A stretch of 64,000 nucleotides of DNA, taken from positions 1-64,000 of the forward strand of contig JASBYY010000010.1 of assembly GCA_029983675.1 (NCBI GenBank), read 5' to 3'. Positions 1-8,631 of the stretch are shown one piece after another. The notes beneath the pieces were generated by a model. It was not told where the DNA came from. It did not search any database and worked only from the letters and a program-made list of their open reading frames with translations. The position numbers and the translations under genes are program-made. The stretch's first letter is position 1. Each line of letters opens with the position of its first letter. The stretch comes from Bacteroidales bacterium. GTDB taxonomy: Bacteria; Bacteroidota; Bacteroidia; Bacteroidales; F082.

Positions 1-25
1 TTACCTGTGCATCTACTCCAAAATG

Positions 26-244
26 TTAACACTCTATTATCCAACGAGATAGTTCAGAAGCGAAAAATCTCAGAGGAGGAATAGCGTCCAATTCCGCTTG
101 GATTTCCGAAGTAACTTCAGGTAGGCCTCCTGCCCACCACGGTTCTCCATTCGGATCGGGGTTACAATTGATCAATTGTGCGTTTGCTTTACCCATTAAA
201 CATACAGCAACGCATAGGATAAGTGTCTTGATGAGATTTTTCAT
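26..244 (-). CDS. small secreted hypothetical protein
   Basis: Predicted 72-residue protein of unknown function. The ATG at 244 is preferred over an in-frame start at 391 because it begins a typical signal peptide (MKNLIKTL..., a hydrophobic core, then KANAQ) and lies about 95 bases after a well-formed promoter. The mature part is only about 49 residues, rich in Pro and Trp at its start, with Cys near both ends. No domain is recognised. It sits beside a broken insertion sequence and could be what remains of a longer gene. Confidence 0.5.
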   Translation of the reverse strand: MKNLIKTLILCVAVCLMGKANAQLINCNPDPNGEPWWAGGLPEVTSEIQAELDAIPPLRFFASELSRWIIEC

Positions 245-338
245 GGATCCTGTGTGTATTATGGGGACTTCTATTTTTTCCGATGCATCTATAATTTCAG
301 CGAAGTCCGTTAACCGAAACCTATAAATAATGATGCTG

Positions 339-369
339 CAAATATACATTGCTGATTTCAAGTTACAAA
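339..369 (-). promoter_or_regulatory. Bacteroidota-type promoter for the small secreted protein
   Basis: Read on the minus strand, TTTG (366-369) is followed after 19 bases by TATATTTG (339-346). This matches the Bacteroidota consensus TTTG-N19-TAnnTTTG and is the best promoter match in the window. Confidence 0.65.
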
Positions 370-404
370 TGCAACTTTTTTGTATAAACATTGACCTGAC
401 CCTG

Positions 405-412
405 CAAAGTTA
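405..412 (-). promoter_or_regulatory. second -7 box (TAACTTTG)
   Basis: TAACTTTG on the minus strand lies between the chimeric open frame and the small secreted gene. It has no well-spaced -33 box, so it is a weaker candidate than the promoter at 339-369. Confidence 0.3.
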
Positions 413-496
413 GCGAAAAAGTATTCAAATGGAGTCATGAATCCGGGTCTTTTTCTCTGTCCGTCGCTGAACTTGCTCTGCATCATTTTGATATAT

Positions 497-982
497 TCAC
501 TCGCCTTCCACGACGAAGTGCTTCACTTCCCATGCACCGCAATGGTCGACGGAGCTCGTGTACTTGAACGCGATGGTTACTGACTGCCCGACAAAAGCAC
601 TCAAATCTGCTGTGCCCGTGACGAACGTCCAATTGGAGTTGGTATCAGGCCACGCACTGATCGGCAATTCAGACCAGGTTGCGGTGGTGACGTCGCCGTT
701 GTAGTCTTTGGAAATCATCACGAAGAAATAACCTTGCGGGGCCGCGAAGTTGGCTGCATGTTCAAAGGACAAAGTGATGCTGCTAACCCCTGACAAATCA
801 ATGGTAGGCGAGACCAACCAACTTTCCGCGGCATTGGCGTATGGATCATAGGATTCGGTCATGCTGGTCTTGATGTTGTATTCCGAGAGGAGATCCTGGT
901 AGGCGTCCGAACAGTACTGCACGCCCCTGTCGGAATGGTGGATGAGCGGCTTCCCGTGATAGATGCGGTTGGCGTTTGCCAT
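497..982 (-). pseudogene. chimeric frame: IS3 transposase piece joined to a choice-of-anchor J C-terminus
   Basis: A 161-codon open frame made of two unrelated parts. Residues 1-50 (about 833-982) match the IS3-family OrfB integrase core, including HHSDRGVQY and the stretch ending DPYANA. From about residue 53 (about 497-826) it reads SWLVSPTIDLSG... and closes with WEVKHFVVEGE, typical of the end of a choice-of-anchor J/carbohydrate-binding-like domain of a secreted protein. There is no signal peptide, the transposase lacks its C-terminus and the adhesin-like gene lacks its start. It is most simply a scar of insertion followed by deletion; translation is doubtful. Confidence 0.75.
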
Positions 983-1511
983 CTTTAGCGCCCAGATGCA
1001 TCCCTCCGTGGCAAGGCTTTGAGGTCGTACCCTGCGATTTTCTTAGAGTAGGCGTCGGTGATCAGGGACAGGTACATGCTGTTGGCGCGGTTGCCGATAT
1101 AGGTGATGTCGGAGACCCATGCCTATTCAGGTCTGGACAGCTCCATGTCTGCTATAAGGTTCTTGTGCTTGTGGAACCTGTGGCGCGAGTTCGTCGTCAC
1201 ATGGTAAGACCTGTAGGGCTTCACAAGCATGCGGTTAGCCCGGAGGGATGTCGAACAACCTGTCCCTGACCATGCCCGTCTCCCTTAACTCGTCGCCAAG
1301 AACATGGTATAGCTTCCTGCCGCCGATCCGTGGTATGACCCCCCCTCACGGAACTGACCATGGCGACCACCTTGGTTGCCTTTCGCCTGCTCCTGTCTTC
1401 GCTCCAGACGGCCCTGTAGTAACACTGCCTGCTTATCCCGGGCAGACGGCAGACTCCGCTTATTGATACCGGTTTCATTTCCGCGTATCGCTTGACTGCC
1501 CGGGCGGGCAT
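833..1511 (-). pseudogene. IS3-family transposase OrfB remnant
   Basis: The remains of the DDE transposase subunit. The N-terminal part (RYAEMKPVSISGVCRL, ISRQCYYRA) starts at 1511. The frame is lost near a run of seven C at about 1339-1345, reappears as GGRKLYHVLGDELRE and AWVSDITYIGNRANSMYL in another frame, is stopped by a TAG at 1123-1125, and shifts again near 1010 where one base seems lost before the TEGCIWALKMANANRI-like stretch. Several independent lesions and the missing C-terminus make it inactive. The frame continues into the foreign domain described for 497-982. Confidence 0.8.
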
Positions 1512-1891
1512 TTTTTTCTTATTTCAACTCCGCATTCCTCCTCGGCGATGTCGATCATCAGGTCGAAGAATCCCGCCTTCATGTCCTTCTGCTCCAGCTC
1601 CCGTTCAAGGCGTGCGTTCTTCCGCTCCCGAACCTTCACCTTCTCCCGCAGCCCCAGCAGCTCCTGGTCTTTTGTCCTTCCCATAGGCTGTAATGTCTTG
1701 TTTTGCCAGTCAAAGGTACCAAATTTATTGATCCACTGACGCACGGTGTAGCTCCCTTGTATCCCATATTTCCTCGACAGGGTGCCAAGGCTTATGTCCG
1801 TTTCCTCGTATTCGCGGATAACGGACATTTTAAAGGACATCGTGCAATCCTTTTGTGTACGCCTAACGTACTCGTTCTCTTTTTCTTCCAT
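1475..1891 (-). CDS. IS3-family transposase OrfA
   Basis: A 138-residue OrfA with an N-terminal helix-turn-helix (residues about 15-65, including the SRKYGI and VRQWINKFG helices) and a coiled-coil/leucine-zipper stretch (about 75-110, KVKVRERKNARLERELEQK). In this family OrfA binds the element's ends and is joined to OrfB by programmed -1 frameshifting. The frame is intact, but the partner orfB is destroyed, so the protein could at most act as a DNA-binding fragment. Confidence 0.8.
   Translation of the reverse strand: MEEKENEYVRRTQKDCTMSFKMSVIREYEETDISLGTLSRKYGIQGSYTVRQWINKFGTFDWQNKTLQPMGRTKDQELLGLREKVKVRERKNARLERELEQKDMKAGFFDLMIDIAEEECGVEIRKKCPPGQSSDTRK
1511..1517 (-). promoter_or_regulatory. 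probable -1 frameshift slippery site of the IS3 element
   Basis: Seven consecutive A residues on the minus strand fall in the orfA/orfB overlap. OrfA reads AGA AAA AAA TGC, while orfB continues one base back with ATG at 1511. This is the expected position of the IS3 translational frameshift signal. Confidence 0.5.
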
Positions 1892-1946
1892 TTTCGTTAC
1901 GTTTTTAGTGTAACGCTATTTCAAGACCAGACAAATCTTTGAATTA

Positions 1947-1978
1947 AAAAGGACGACTAAAAAACAAGTCGTCCTTTT
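1947..1978. terminator. 12-bp perfect hairpin, probable bidirectional terminator
   Basis: The arms AAAAGGACGACT (1947-1958) and AGTCGTCCTTTT (1967-1978) pair perfectly around an 8-base A-rich loop. Read on the minus strand it is followed by a T run and lies 73 bases after the stop of the thioredoxin-like gene at 2051, so it probably ends that transcript. Confidence 0.7.
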
Positions 1979-2050
1979 CGTCAGATGGATGGGATACCAA
2001 TGAATGTTCAGATATTCGATGATCTGGCACCGTATCCTCAGCCGTGATAA

Positions 2051-3157
2051 TTAGTTATTCAGAAGGCGTTCCACTTCATGCATCAGGTCGTTGCCATTCA
2101 GGTTGCGGCCAACAATCATACCGTCTTTAAGCAGTACATTCTGTGGGATGAAAGCGATGGCATACTTCTCTGCGGTGGCATTGTTCCAGCCTTTCAGGTC
2201 GGAAACATGGGTCCATGTAAGCCCGTCCGCTTTAATGGCCTTCAACCAAGCTTCGCGCTGTTTGTCGTACGATACGCCGAGCACATCGAAGCCTTGTTCG
2301 TGAAAACGGTTGTAAACGGCCACCACATTGGGATTTTCTTTACGGCAGTCAGGGCACCATGAAGCCCAAAAATCCACCAACAGCAGCTTGGTATTGCCAG
2401 CCAACTGCGACAAGGTGACAGGATTTCCGGCCGTGTCGTTTTGTGTGAAATCAATGAGAGGCTGTCCGGTTTCAACACGGTCGAGTTTGGCGACATACGC
2501 CTTGGCACGTTCAAGGTTGCTTGAAGTAAGCAGCGTGTCAAGGTTGTCGATCATGTTGTGCAGTTCGCAGGTTGTAAATGCCCATTTGTAGTTGTAGAGC
2601 ACGTAGTGGGCCACCACATTGCTCTTGTTGTCCCACACATAGTTAAAGCAATACATCTTTTGCTCCACTTCTTTGTCGGCACATTGGATTTTCAGCTGGG
2701 CAAGCAGAGCCGTATCGCCACTTGTTCTGGCTGTTTCGGATAGTGTTCCGAGTGAGTCGAGTTGTTTGTCAAAATTCAGGTAACCCTGCTTGAAAGCCTC
2801 CAATCGGGTTTGGGTTTCAGAAGCAGCGATCACCAAATTGTACGGCTGTTCGCTATCGCCGGTGACGGTAACGTCTTTGTTGTCGGTGAAAAACGAAACA
2901 GGACGTCGCCAGTTTTCCATCAGGATGGAATACATGTCGTTATCGGCTGTAACGGGCGTGTTGAACACAGCCATGCCTTCTGAAATCTGAACAGAATCGA
3001 GCATTTGCACTTCTTGTCCGACCGCTTTCTGCAAATACACCTTTGCACCATCGGCATGATCCATATTGACGGTCACCTTGAAAGTAGGTGTGGTTGTAGT
3101 GGTACAGGCTGCCAGCAATAATCCAAGAAATGCTGCAGTTATATTTCTGATATTCAT
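2051..3157 (-). CDS. TlpA-like thiol-disulfide oxidoreductase lipoprotein, DUF4369 type
   Basis: A 368-residue predicted lipoprotein with lipobox LLAAC at residues about 14-18. An N-terminal DUF4369-like beta domain (KVTVNMDHADGAKVYLQK) is followed by a helical linker and a thioredoxin fold with WCPDC (catalytic Cys268 and Cys271) and a cis-Pro motif in AFIPQN. Proteins of this type are anchored in the periplasm or outer membrane and reduce or oxidise disulfides; the substrate is unknown. It starts 11 bases after the stop of a paralogue at 3169-4260, so the two are probably one operon. Its active-site dipeptide is PD where the neighbour has RP, suggesting different redox properties. Confidence 0.85.
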   Translation of the reverse strand: MNIRNITAAFLGLLLAACTTTTTPTFKVTVNMDHADGAKVYLQKAVGQEVQMLDSVQISEGMAVFNTPVTADNDMYSILMENWRRPVSFFTDNKDVTVTGDSEQPYNLVIAASETQTRLEAFKQGYLNFDKQLDSLGTLSETARTSGDTALLAQLKIQCADKEVEQKMYCFNYVWDNKSNVVAHYVLYNYKWAFTTCELHNMIDNLDTLLTSSNLERAKAYVAKLDRVETGQPLIDFTQNDTAGNPVTLSQLAGNTKLLLVDFWASWCPDCRKENPNVVAVYNRFHEQGFDVLGVSYDKQREAWLKAIKADGLTWTHVSDLKGWNNATAEKYAIAFIPQNVLLKDGMIVGRNLNGNDLMHEVERLLNN

Positions 3158-3168
3158 TATCTTATGGA

Positions 3169-4260
3169 TTACGGAAGTAATTCAGCCAATTTATTCATAA
3201 GATTTTCACCTCTGAGACCTTTAGCGATGATGGTGCCGGTCGAATCGATGAGGAAGTTGCTGGGAATGAAGTTGATAACATAAGTATCGGAAACAGAACC
3301 TTCCACATCGCGAAGTTGTGTCCAAGGCAGTTGGTCATTGGCGACGGCTTGTTTCCACTCGTTGGAATCACGGTCAATCGAAACGCCAATCACATCGAAA
3401 CCTTTGTCGTGGTATTGATTGTAGGCGGCCAGCACGATGGGATTCTCGGCACGGCAGGGACGGCACCACGAAGCCCAGAAGTCGATAAGGGTATATTTGT
3501 TACCGGCAATCAGATTGGATACGGTGGTATTTTCGCCCTCATTGATGGTTGGGAGTGTGAAGTCGGGGTAGGTATGGCCTACTTCTATGCTTTCCAATTT
3601 CTCGATGTATTGATACAGTTGGTCAAGATACATGGAGGGATTTTCACTTCCAAAGGTGTTGGAGAACTCTTTTAGCTCTTCATAAGAATAGTTCCGTTTT
3701 GATTTGTTGAGAATGTAATGCGACAAGAAATCATCGGAATGTTCTTTCAGATAGTTGTTGTGGAATTCGTTTTGTTCCTTCATGATAGCATCACCAACAT
3801 TGTTGAGCGAGTCCATCATCAGGCTGTCATTGGCCAAATAGGCTTCTTGCATTTTGCCATAAAGAGTCTCGATTTTCTCATAGTAAGCGTCACTTTGTTT
3901 TTTGAAGGCGTTGAACTTCGACTGGGTTTCCGATCCGATAATTTCAATACCGTTGGGTTCTTGTGCTTTGTCAATGATGGTCACGTCTTTATTATCGGGG
4001 AAGAACTCAATGACACTTGGTGTTCCTTTGAGGTTCAAGCCATACACCATTTGAGGGTCTCCCAATGGAGCTTTCAGAGTGGCAGAACCGTTAATAAGCA
4101 TGGCCGAGTCGATGCTGACGGGTTTTTCGTTCTCAAACTTTTGCAGGTAGAGCATGGTGCTGTCGGCATTTTCCATGCTGACACTTACTTTGAATTCTTT
4201 CTTATCGCAAGCGGTGAGAACAATGACGATAACAAAAAGTAATACGGATAGTTTTTTCAT
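3169..4260 (-). CDS. TlpA-like thiol-disulfide oxidoreductase lipoprotein, paralogue
   Basis: A 363-residue predicted lipoprotein (lipobox VLTAC) with the same order as its downstream neighbour: DUF4369-like N-terminus, helical middle region, thioredoxin domain with WCRPC (Cys266, Cys269) and a cis-Pro in NFIPSN. The two genes share the IEVGHTYPDFTL/METGQPLIDFTQ linker region and most of the catalytic domain, indicating tandem duplication. It lies 89 bases after mreD, in the place where mrdA usually follows in related genomes, so it may be read from the mre transcript. Confidence 0.85.
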   Translation of the reverse strand: MKKLSVLLFVIVIVLTACDKKEFKVSVSMENADSTMLYLQKFENEKPVSIDSAMLINGSATLKAPLGDPQMVYGLNLKGTPSVIEFFPDNKDVTIIDKAQEPNGIEIIGSETQSKFNAFKKQSDAYYEKIETLYGKMQEAYLANDSLMMDSLNNVGDAIMKEQNEFHNNYLKEHSDDFLSHYILNKSKRNYSYEELKEFSNTFGSENPSMYLDQLYQYIEKLESIEVGHTYPDFTLPTINEGENTTVSNLIAGNKYTLIDFWASWCRPCRAENPIVLAAYNQYHDKGFDVIGVSIDRDSNEWKQAVANDQLPWTQLRDVEGSVSDTYVINFIPSNFLIDSTGTIIAKGLRGENLMNKLAELLP

Positions 4261-4349
4261 GATGTTGTGATTTAATGGAATTTATTGAATATGATGTTGC
4301 TCAAATCTTATTGTATTGGTATTTCATCTCGATATGGACTACAAACCTG

Positions 4350-4868
4350 TCAATCGTTTTTCTTCTTGTCCGTCTTGAAAAGGTACAAGATGATCAATAT
4401 CAGGAAAATCGACACGGGAGTACTCAGTAAAATACGCAGCAGTGCTTGCCCCATCAGTCTGAAACTGAATGATTCCAGAAGGAACAAGGCAAAGTGATGT
4501 AAAATGACGATGCAAAGTGTATAGCGTAAAAACCAAGGAAATCCCAAATGTTCGATAGTCGGTTCATAGATATTGTCTAGTTTTTGACTGCCTGATATGA
4601 TTCTAATGATAGCGGGCCGGCAAAAGGCGATAAGGGTTGTTGTGGCGGCGTGCAAGCCTAATGTTCCCATAAACAGGTCTATGACGAGTCCAAGACCGAA
4701 TCCTGTCAGCAGCAGCGGAATTTTCGGCATGTTGATAGGAAGCAGTATGATAAAAATCATGTAGATGTATGGATGTACATAACCGCCAAGGCGGATATGG
4801 TTGACAATGAGCACTTGTGCCACAATCAACCCTGCCAATCTCAATATGATTTTTACGGTCGTGTTCAT
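4350..4868 (-). CDS. mreD: rod shape-determining protein MreD
   Basis: A 172-residue integral membrane protein with about five hydrophobic segments. Family features are the early VNHIRLGGYVHPYIYMIFI and the GFGLGLVIDLFMGTLGLHA segment. MreD works with MreB and MreC in the elongation complex that guides lateral wall synthesis. Its ATG overlaps the mreC stop by 4 bases (ATGA), indicating translational coupling. The usual downstream partners mrdA (PBP2) and rodA are absent here. Confidence 0.9.
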   Translation of the reverse strand: MNTTVKIILRLAGLIVAQVLIVNHIRLGGYVHPYIYMIFIILLPINMPKIPLLLTGFGLGLVIDLFMGTLGLHAATTTLIAFCRPAIIRIISGSQKLDNIYEPTIEHLGFPWFLRYTLCIVILHHFALFLLESFSFRLMGQALLRILLSTPVSIFLILIILYLFKTDKKKND

Positions 4869-5686
4869 AGCTTAGGCAATCTAAAAGTCAAGGAATCGAT
4901 TTCCTTCTTATTTGTATTCTGAATGACGTACACCCATCTCAACGTGGAGAAGTTGGTTGCAAATTTTATCTTTGCCTGATTCAGGTCTCCGGTGGGAGAA
5001 ACAAGCACTTCTTCAATGGTGCCAACCATCAAGTCTTCAGGAAAAATATATGAGAACGAACTTGTGACAACGGTGTCTCCTTTGTTGAGCGTGAGGTGTG
5101 TGGGAATATCTTCAACGGTACCATATCTGAAATTATGGGTTTTCCATTTAAGGTTGGCCAAGTGTTGGTTATCTTTAAAGCGAACGCTAGTAACGGAATA
5201 GCTGTGCAGCAAGCTGATGATCGTGGCGTAATGGTTACTCACATCGGCAACAATGCCAACAATACCATCTGTCGAGATCACGCCCATGTCTTTTTCGATG
5301 CCATCGATTCGTCCCTTGTTGATGGTGATGTAGTTGTTGCTCTGGTTGATGCTGTTGTTGACAACCTTTGCAGGAATGAATCTGTAGATGCAATTGCTGT
5401 CCAGCACATGTAGTTTCTTGTTGCTTGTGTCGGTTTCGTAAGTGAGCCTTTCACGCAGTCTGGCATTTTCTTCGGCGAGTTGTTTGTTTGTTTGTTTCAA
5501 GCGAAAATAATCGCCCACATCTGATCCGATTTTATACACCCATCCTACTGCATCGTTTGTCAGGTTGAATACCACCTGACGATGAAAGCTAAGGCTTGAA
5601 GCCAATAAAATCACACATCCCACCTCTATGATTAAAAAGAGGATGATGAAAAAATGTTTTTGAATAAAACGAATCAGGTTATACAT
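4865..5686 (-). CDS. mreC: rod shape-determining protein MreC
   Basis: A 273-residue bitopic membrane protein: a short cytoplasmic tail, one membrane segment (about residues 11-31), a coiled coil (about 60-85, KQTNKQLAEENARLRERL), then the periplasmic MreC beta domains with NYITINKGRIDGI and DMGVISTDGIVGIV. It links MreB filaments to the wall-synthesis machinery. It follows mreB after 50 bases and overlaps mreD. Confidence 0.92.
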   Translation of the reverse strand: MYNLIRFIQKHFFIILFLIIEVGCVILLASSLSFHRQVVFNLTNDAVGWVYKIGSDVGDYFRLKQTNKQLAEENARLRERLTYETDTSNKKLHVLDSNCIYRFIPAKVVNNSINQSNNYITINKGRIDGIEKDMGVISTDGIVGIVADVSNHYATIISLLHSYSVTSVRFKDNQHLANLKWKTHNFRYGTVEDIPTHLTLNKGDTVVTSSFSYIFPEDLMVGTIEEVLVSPTGDLNQAKIKFATNFSTLRWVYVIQNTNKKEIDSLTFRLPKL

Positions 5687-5736
5687 GCCGAAAACGTTTT
5701 ATGCAATCAGGTGGGATGTGTGTTGCACCTTGTTCA

Positions 5737-6759
5737 TCATTTGATGAGGAAGGTGAAGCGGTCGAAGTTCTTCAGGGCGATGCCTGTTCCGCGTGCCACA
5801 GCGCGCAACGGATCTTCAGCAACGTGAATGGGCAGCTTGGTCTTGGCCGCAATACGCTTGTCGAGGCCGCGCAACAAAGCGCCGCCGCCGGTCAGATAAA
5901 TGCCTGTGCGGAAAATGTCGGCTGCCAGCTCGGGCGGCGTGTGTTCCAATGCGTTCAGCACGGCGGTTTCGATTTTCATGATGCTCTTGTCGAGACAATG
6001 TGCAATCTCTGAATAGTTCACCTTGATTTCCTTCGGGATACCGGTCAGCATGTCGCGGCCTTGCACGGCAAAGTCATCGGGCGGATTGTCGAGCTGGGGA
6101 ATGGCGGCTCCAATCTCAATCTTGATGCGTTCTGCTGTGCGTTCGCCCACGATGATATTGTGCTGTTTGCGCATATATTCCTCAATGTCGGCGTTGAAAT
6201 CGTCGCCTGCAATGCGTATTGACATATTGTTGACAATGCCGCCTAAGGCGATGACGGCGATTTCAGAGGTGCCGCCGCCTATATCGATAATCATGTTACC
6301 GGTCGGTTCAAGCACATCAATGCCGATGCCGATGGCGGCAGCCATGGGTTCGTGGATCAGACGCACTTCTTTTGCTCCCGCTTGTTCGGCGGAATCCTTC
6401 ACGGCGCGTTCCTCCACTTCGGTGATGCCCGAAGGAATACAGATAACCATTTTCAGCGAAGGCGGAAACAGGCTGTTCTTGAAATTAATCATCTTGATCA
6501 TTTCACGCATCATATATTCTGCTGCCTGAAAGTCGGCAATGACACCGTCGCGCAACGGACGGATGGTTTTGATGTTCTCGTGTGTCTTTCCGTGCATCAT
6601 CATGGCGCGTTTGCCGACGGCGATGATCTTTTTCGTATCGCGCTGCATGGCCACAATGGAAGGCTCATCAACAACAACTTTGTCGTTGTATATGATGATG
6701 GTGTTGGCCGTTCCAAGGTCAATGGCTATCTCCTTGCTGAGAAATGAAAATAATCCCAT
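5737..6759 (-). CDS. mreB: rod shape-determining protein MreB, actin-like
   Basis: A 340-residue bacterial actin. Visible motifs are the phosphate-1 loop (IDLGTANTIIIY), VVDEPSIVAM, phosphate-2 (IDIGGGTSEIAVIALGGI) and the adenosine motif (GIYLTGGGALLRGLDKRI). Length and start are normal for the family. MreB filaments under the membrane direct elongation. It is the first gene of the mreBCD group and lies just downstream of purH on the same strand, a common Bacteroidota order. Confidence 0.96.
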   Translation of the reverse strand: MGLFSFLSKEIAIDLGTANTIIIYNDKVVVDEPSIVAMQRDTKKIIAVGKRAMMMHGKTHENIKTIRPLRDGVIADFQAAEYMMREMIKMINFKNSLFPPSLKMVICIPSGITEVEERAVKDSAEQAGAKEVRLIHEPMAAAIGIGIDVLEPTGNMIIDIGGGTSEIAVIALGGIVNNMSIRIAGDDFNADIEEYMRKQHNIIVGERTAERIKIEIGAAIPQLDNPPDDFAVQGRDMLTGIPKEIKVNYSEIAHCLDKSIMKIETAVLNALEHTPPELAADIFRTGIYLTGGGALLRGLDKRIAAKTKLPIHVAEDPLRAVARGTGIALKNFDRFTFLIK

Positions 6760-6820
6760 ATCTGTTGTTGTTAATTGTTTATCGTCAGTTTGTTTTCTGG
6801 CATTGCACTTGCCATGATTA

Positions 6821-8338
6821 TTAATGTCTGAAATGTCTGAATCCCGTGAATACCATGCTAATGCCGTTTTCGTTGCAGCAATCGATGGATTCCTGGTCGC
6901 GCACCGATCCGCCGGGCTGAACGATAGCCGTTATACCGTCCTTATGCGCCAGTTCCACGCAATCCTTAAACGGGAAGAAAGCATCGGAAGCCAATATCGC
7001 ACCTTGAAGATCGCACCCGAAGGAATGCGCTTTCTCAATGGCTTGCTTCAAAGCGTCGATGCGTGATGTTTGTCCGATTCCCGAGGCTACGAGTTGGCCT
7101 CCCTTGGCAAGAACGATGGCATTGGACCGGCTGTGTTTCACAATCTTGTTGGCGAAAACCATGTCGTCGATTTCTTGCTGAGTGGGAGCTTTCTGTGTGA
7201 TGGTGTTGAAGTCGCCAGCATTCTCAACGTGAAGGTCGCGGTCTTGTACCAAAAATCCGTTCAATGCGGTTTTAACCGTTTGTTTGTTGAACTTCTGGTC
7301 GTTCAACTTCAGTATCACCCTGTTTTTCTTTGAAAAGAGAAGGTCAAGCACACCGGGTTCATAGCCGGGAGCTACAAGGACTTCCACAAAGAGCTTGTTG
7401 ATTTCTTCCGCAGTGTCAAGGTCGATGGGGCGGTTGCACACCAGCACGCCACCGTAGGCCGATACGGGATCGCCGGCAAGAGCGTCGAGATAGGCTTGTT
7501 TGACAGTCGGACGACATGCAAGGCCACAAGGATTGTTGTGTTTCAGTATGGCAAACGTAGGTTCGTCAAATTCATGGATCAGGTTAAGTCCGGCGTCAAG
7601 GTCAAGCAGGTTGTTGTATGACAGCTCTTTGCCATGAAGTTTTTCAAACAACTCCTCCAAATGTCCATAGAAAACACCCTTCTGGTGCGGATTTTCGCCG
7701 TAGCGTAGGCCGGTATAGGTGTTTTCACTGATGCGCATCAAACGGTTGGTGTCATCTTTTGAGAACCAGTTGTAAATGGCACCATCGTAATGAGAACTGA
7801 CGGCAAACGCATATCCCGCAAAACGCCGACGATCGTCCAATGATGTCTCACCATGCTGATTTTCAAGTATCCGTTTTAGCTCTGCATAATATTCGCGTGA
7901 AGGAACGATGAGCACATCGTTGTAGTTTTTAGCTCCGGCGCGAATCAGCGATATGCCGCCGATATCGATTTTCTCGATGATTTGTGCCTCGTCGTTGGTG
8001 GAGGCGACTGTTTCTTCAAAGGGATAAAGATCGACAATGACAAGGTCGAAGGCTGGAATCTCGTATTGTGTCATTTCCTTTTGGTCGCTTGCAAGCTGTG
8101 TGCGTCCCAAAATACCCCCGAATACTTTCGGGTGCAAAGTCTTGACCCTGCCGCCCAATATCGAAGGATAACCTGTTAGCGACTCTATGGTTTTTACGGT
8201 GGGGTCGAGCTGTTTGACAAAGTCAAAAGTCCCACCGGTAGCATAGATTTGCACTCCATTTTGTTGGAGTAATGCGACAATTTCATCCATTCCAGTCTTA
8301 TAAAAGACTGATATTAAGGCTGTTTTAACTTTTTTCAA
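6821..8338 (-). CDS. purH: bifunctional AICAR transformylase/IMP cyclohydrolase PurH
   Basis: Catalyses the last two steps of IMP synthesis. The N-terminal MGS-like cyclohydrolase domain (VKTALISVFYKTGM, YATGGT, GGRVKTLHPKVFGGIL) is followed by the transformylase domain with LRYGENPHQKG, KHNNPCGLA and the terminal ITAIVQPGGSVRDQESI. An in-frame ATG at 8398 would add a hydrophobic 20-residue leader foreign to this enzyme. I therefore prefer the TTG at 8338 (LKKVKTALISVF), giving 505 residues, the usual family length. The start choice is an inference. Confidence 0.93.
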   Translation of the reverse strand: MKKVKTALISVFYKTGMDEIVALLQQNGVQIYATGGTFDFVKQLDPTVKTIESLTGYPSILGGRVKTLHPKVFGGILGRTQLASDQKEMTQYEIPAFDLVIVDLYPFEETVASTNDEAQIIEKIDIGGISLIRAGAKNYNDVLIVPSREYYAELKRILENQHGETSLDDRRRFAGYAFAVSSHYDGAIYNWFSKDDTNRLMRISENTYTGLRYGENPHQKGVFYGHLEELFEKLHGKELSYNNLLDLDAGLNLIHEFDEPTFAILKHNNPCGLACRPTVKQAYLDALAGDPVSAYGGVLVCNRPIDLDTAEEINKLFVEVLVAPGYEPGVLDLLFSKKNRVILKLNDQKFNKQTVKTALNGFLVQDRDLHVENAGDFNTITQKAPTQQEIDDMVFANKIVKHSRSNAIVLAKGGQLVASGIGQTSRIDALKQAIEKAHSFGCDLQGAILASDAFFPFKDCVELAHKDGITAIVQPGGSVRDQESIDCCNENGISMVFTGFRHFRH

Positions 8339-8631
8339 GGTATTAAGATTTAGTATAAATTCAATATGCAAGAATAATAAAAAAAGCAATGCGAACAACG
8401 TTGCTTTTCATTTTTTTTTGAACACTGCAAGATTCTCAACAAGTTATGCTGTTGACAGAGTATTTGAAGGTTTGTTGTTCAAAAAGTGCGGTTTTATCCT
8501 TGGTCATTACGGGGATGCGTTTGTTTAAGATAATGGAAGACAATAGGATATGAAGATTTGGGTACAATTTTATTTTTACTTGCTAGTTTGCATTGGAAAA
8601 TTCCTTAATTTTACAAATTCAAATTTTGTCG

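Larger units (their letters stand above)
833..1933 (-). mobile_element. decayed IS3-family insertion sequence
   Basis: OrfA (1475-1891) followed by a broken OrfB in the -1 frame is the IS3 organisation. The probable 5' end is at about 1933, where the minus strand reads TGTCTGGTCTTGAAATAG, a terminal sequence of IS3 type. The other end is missing because the transposase runs into unrelated sequence at about 830, so there is no second inverted repeat. Boundaries are inferred. Confidence 0.7.

Noticed and set aside
976..1466. Two plus-strand frames over the insertion sequence
   Set aside because: They are reverse-strand shadows of the decayed IS3 orfB.
8339..8398. An ATG-initiated longer form of PurH
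   Set aside because: The extra 20 residues are hydrophobic and AT-rich and are not part of the enzyme; the TTG start gives the normal length.
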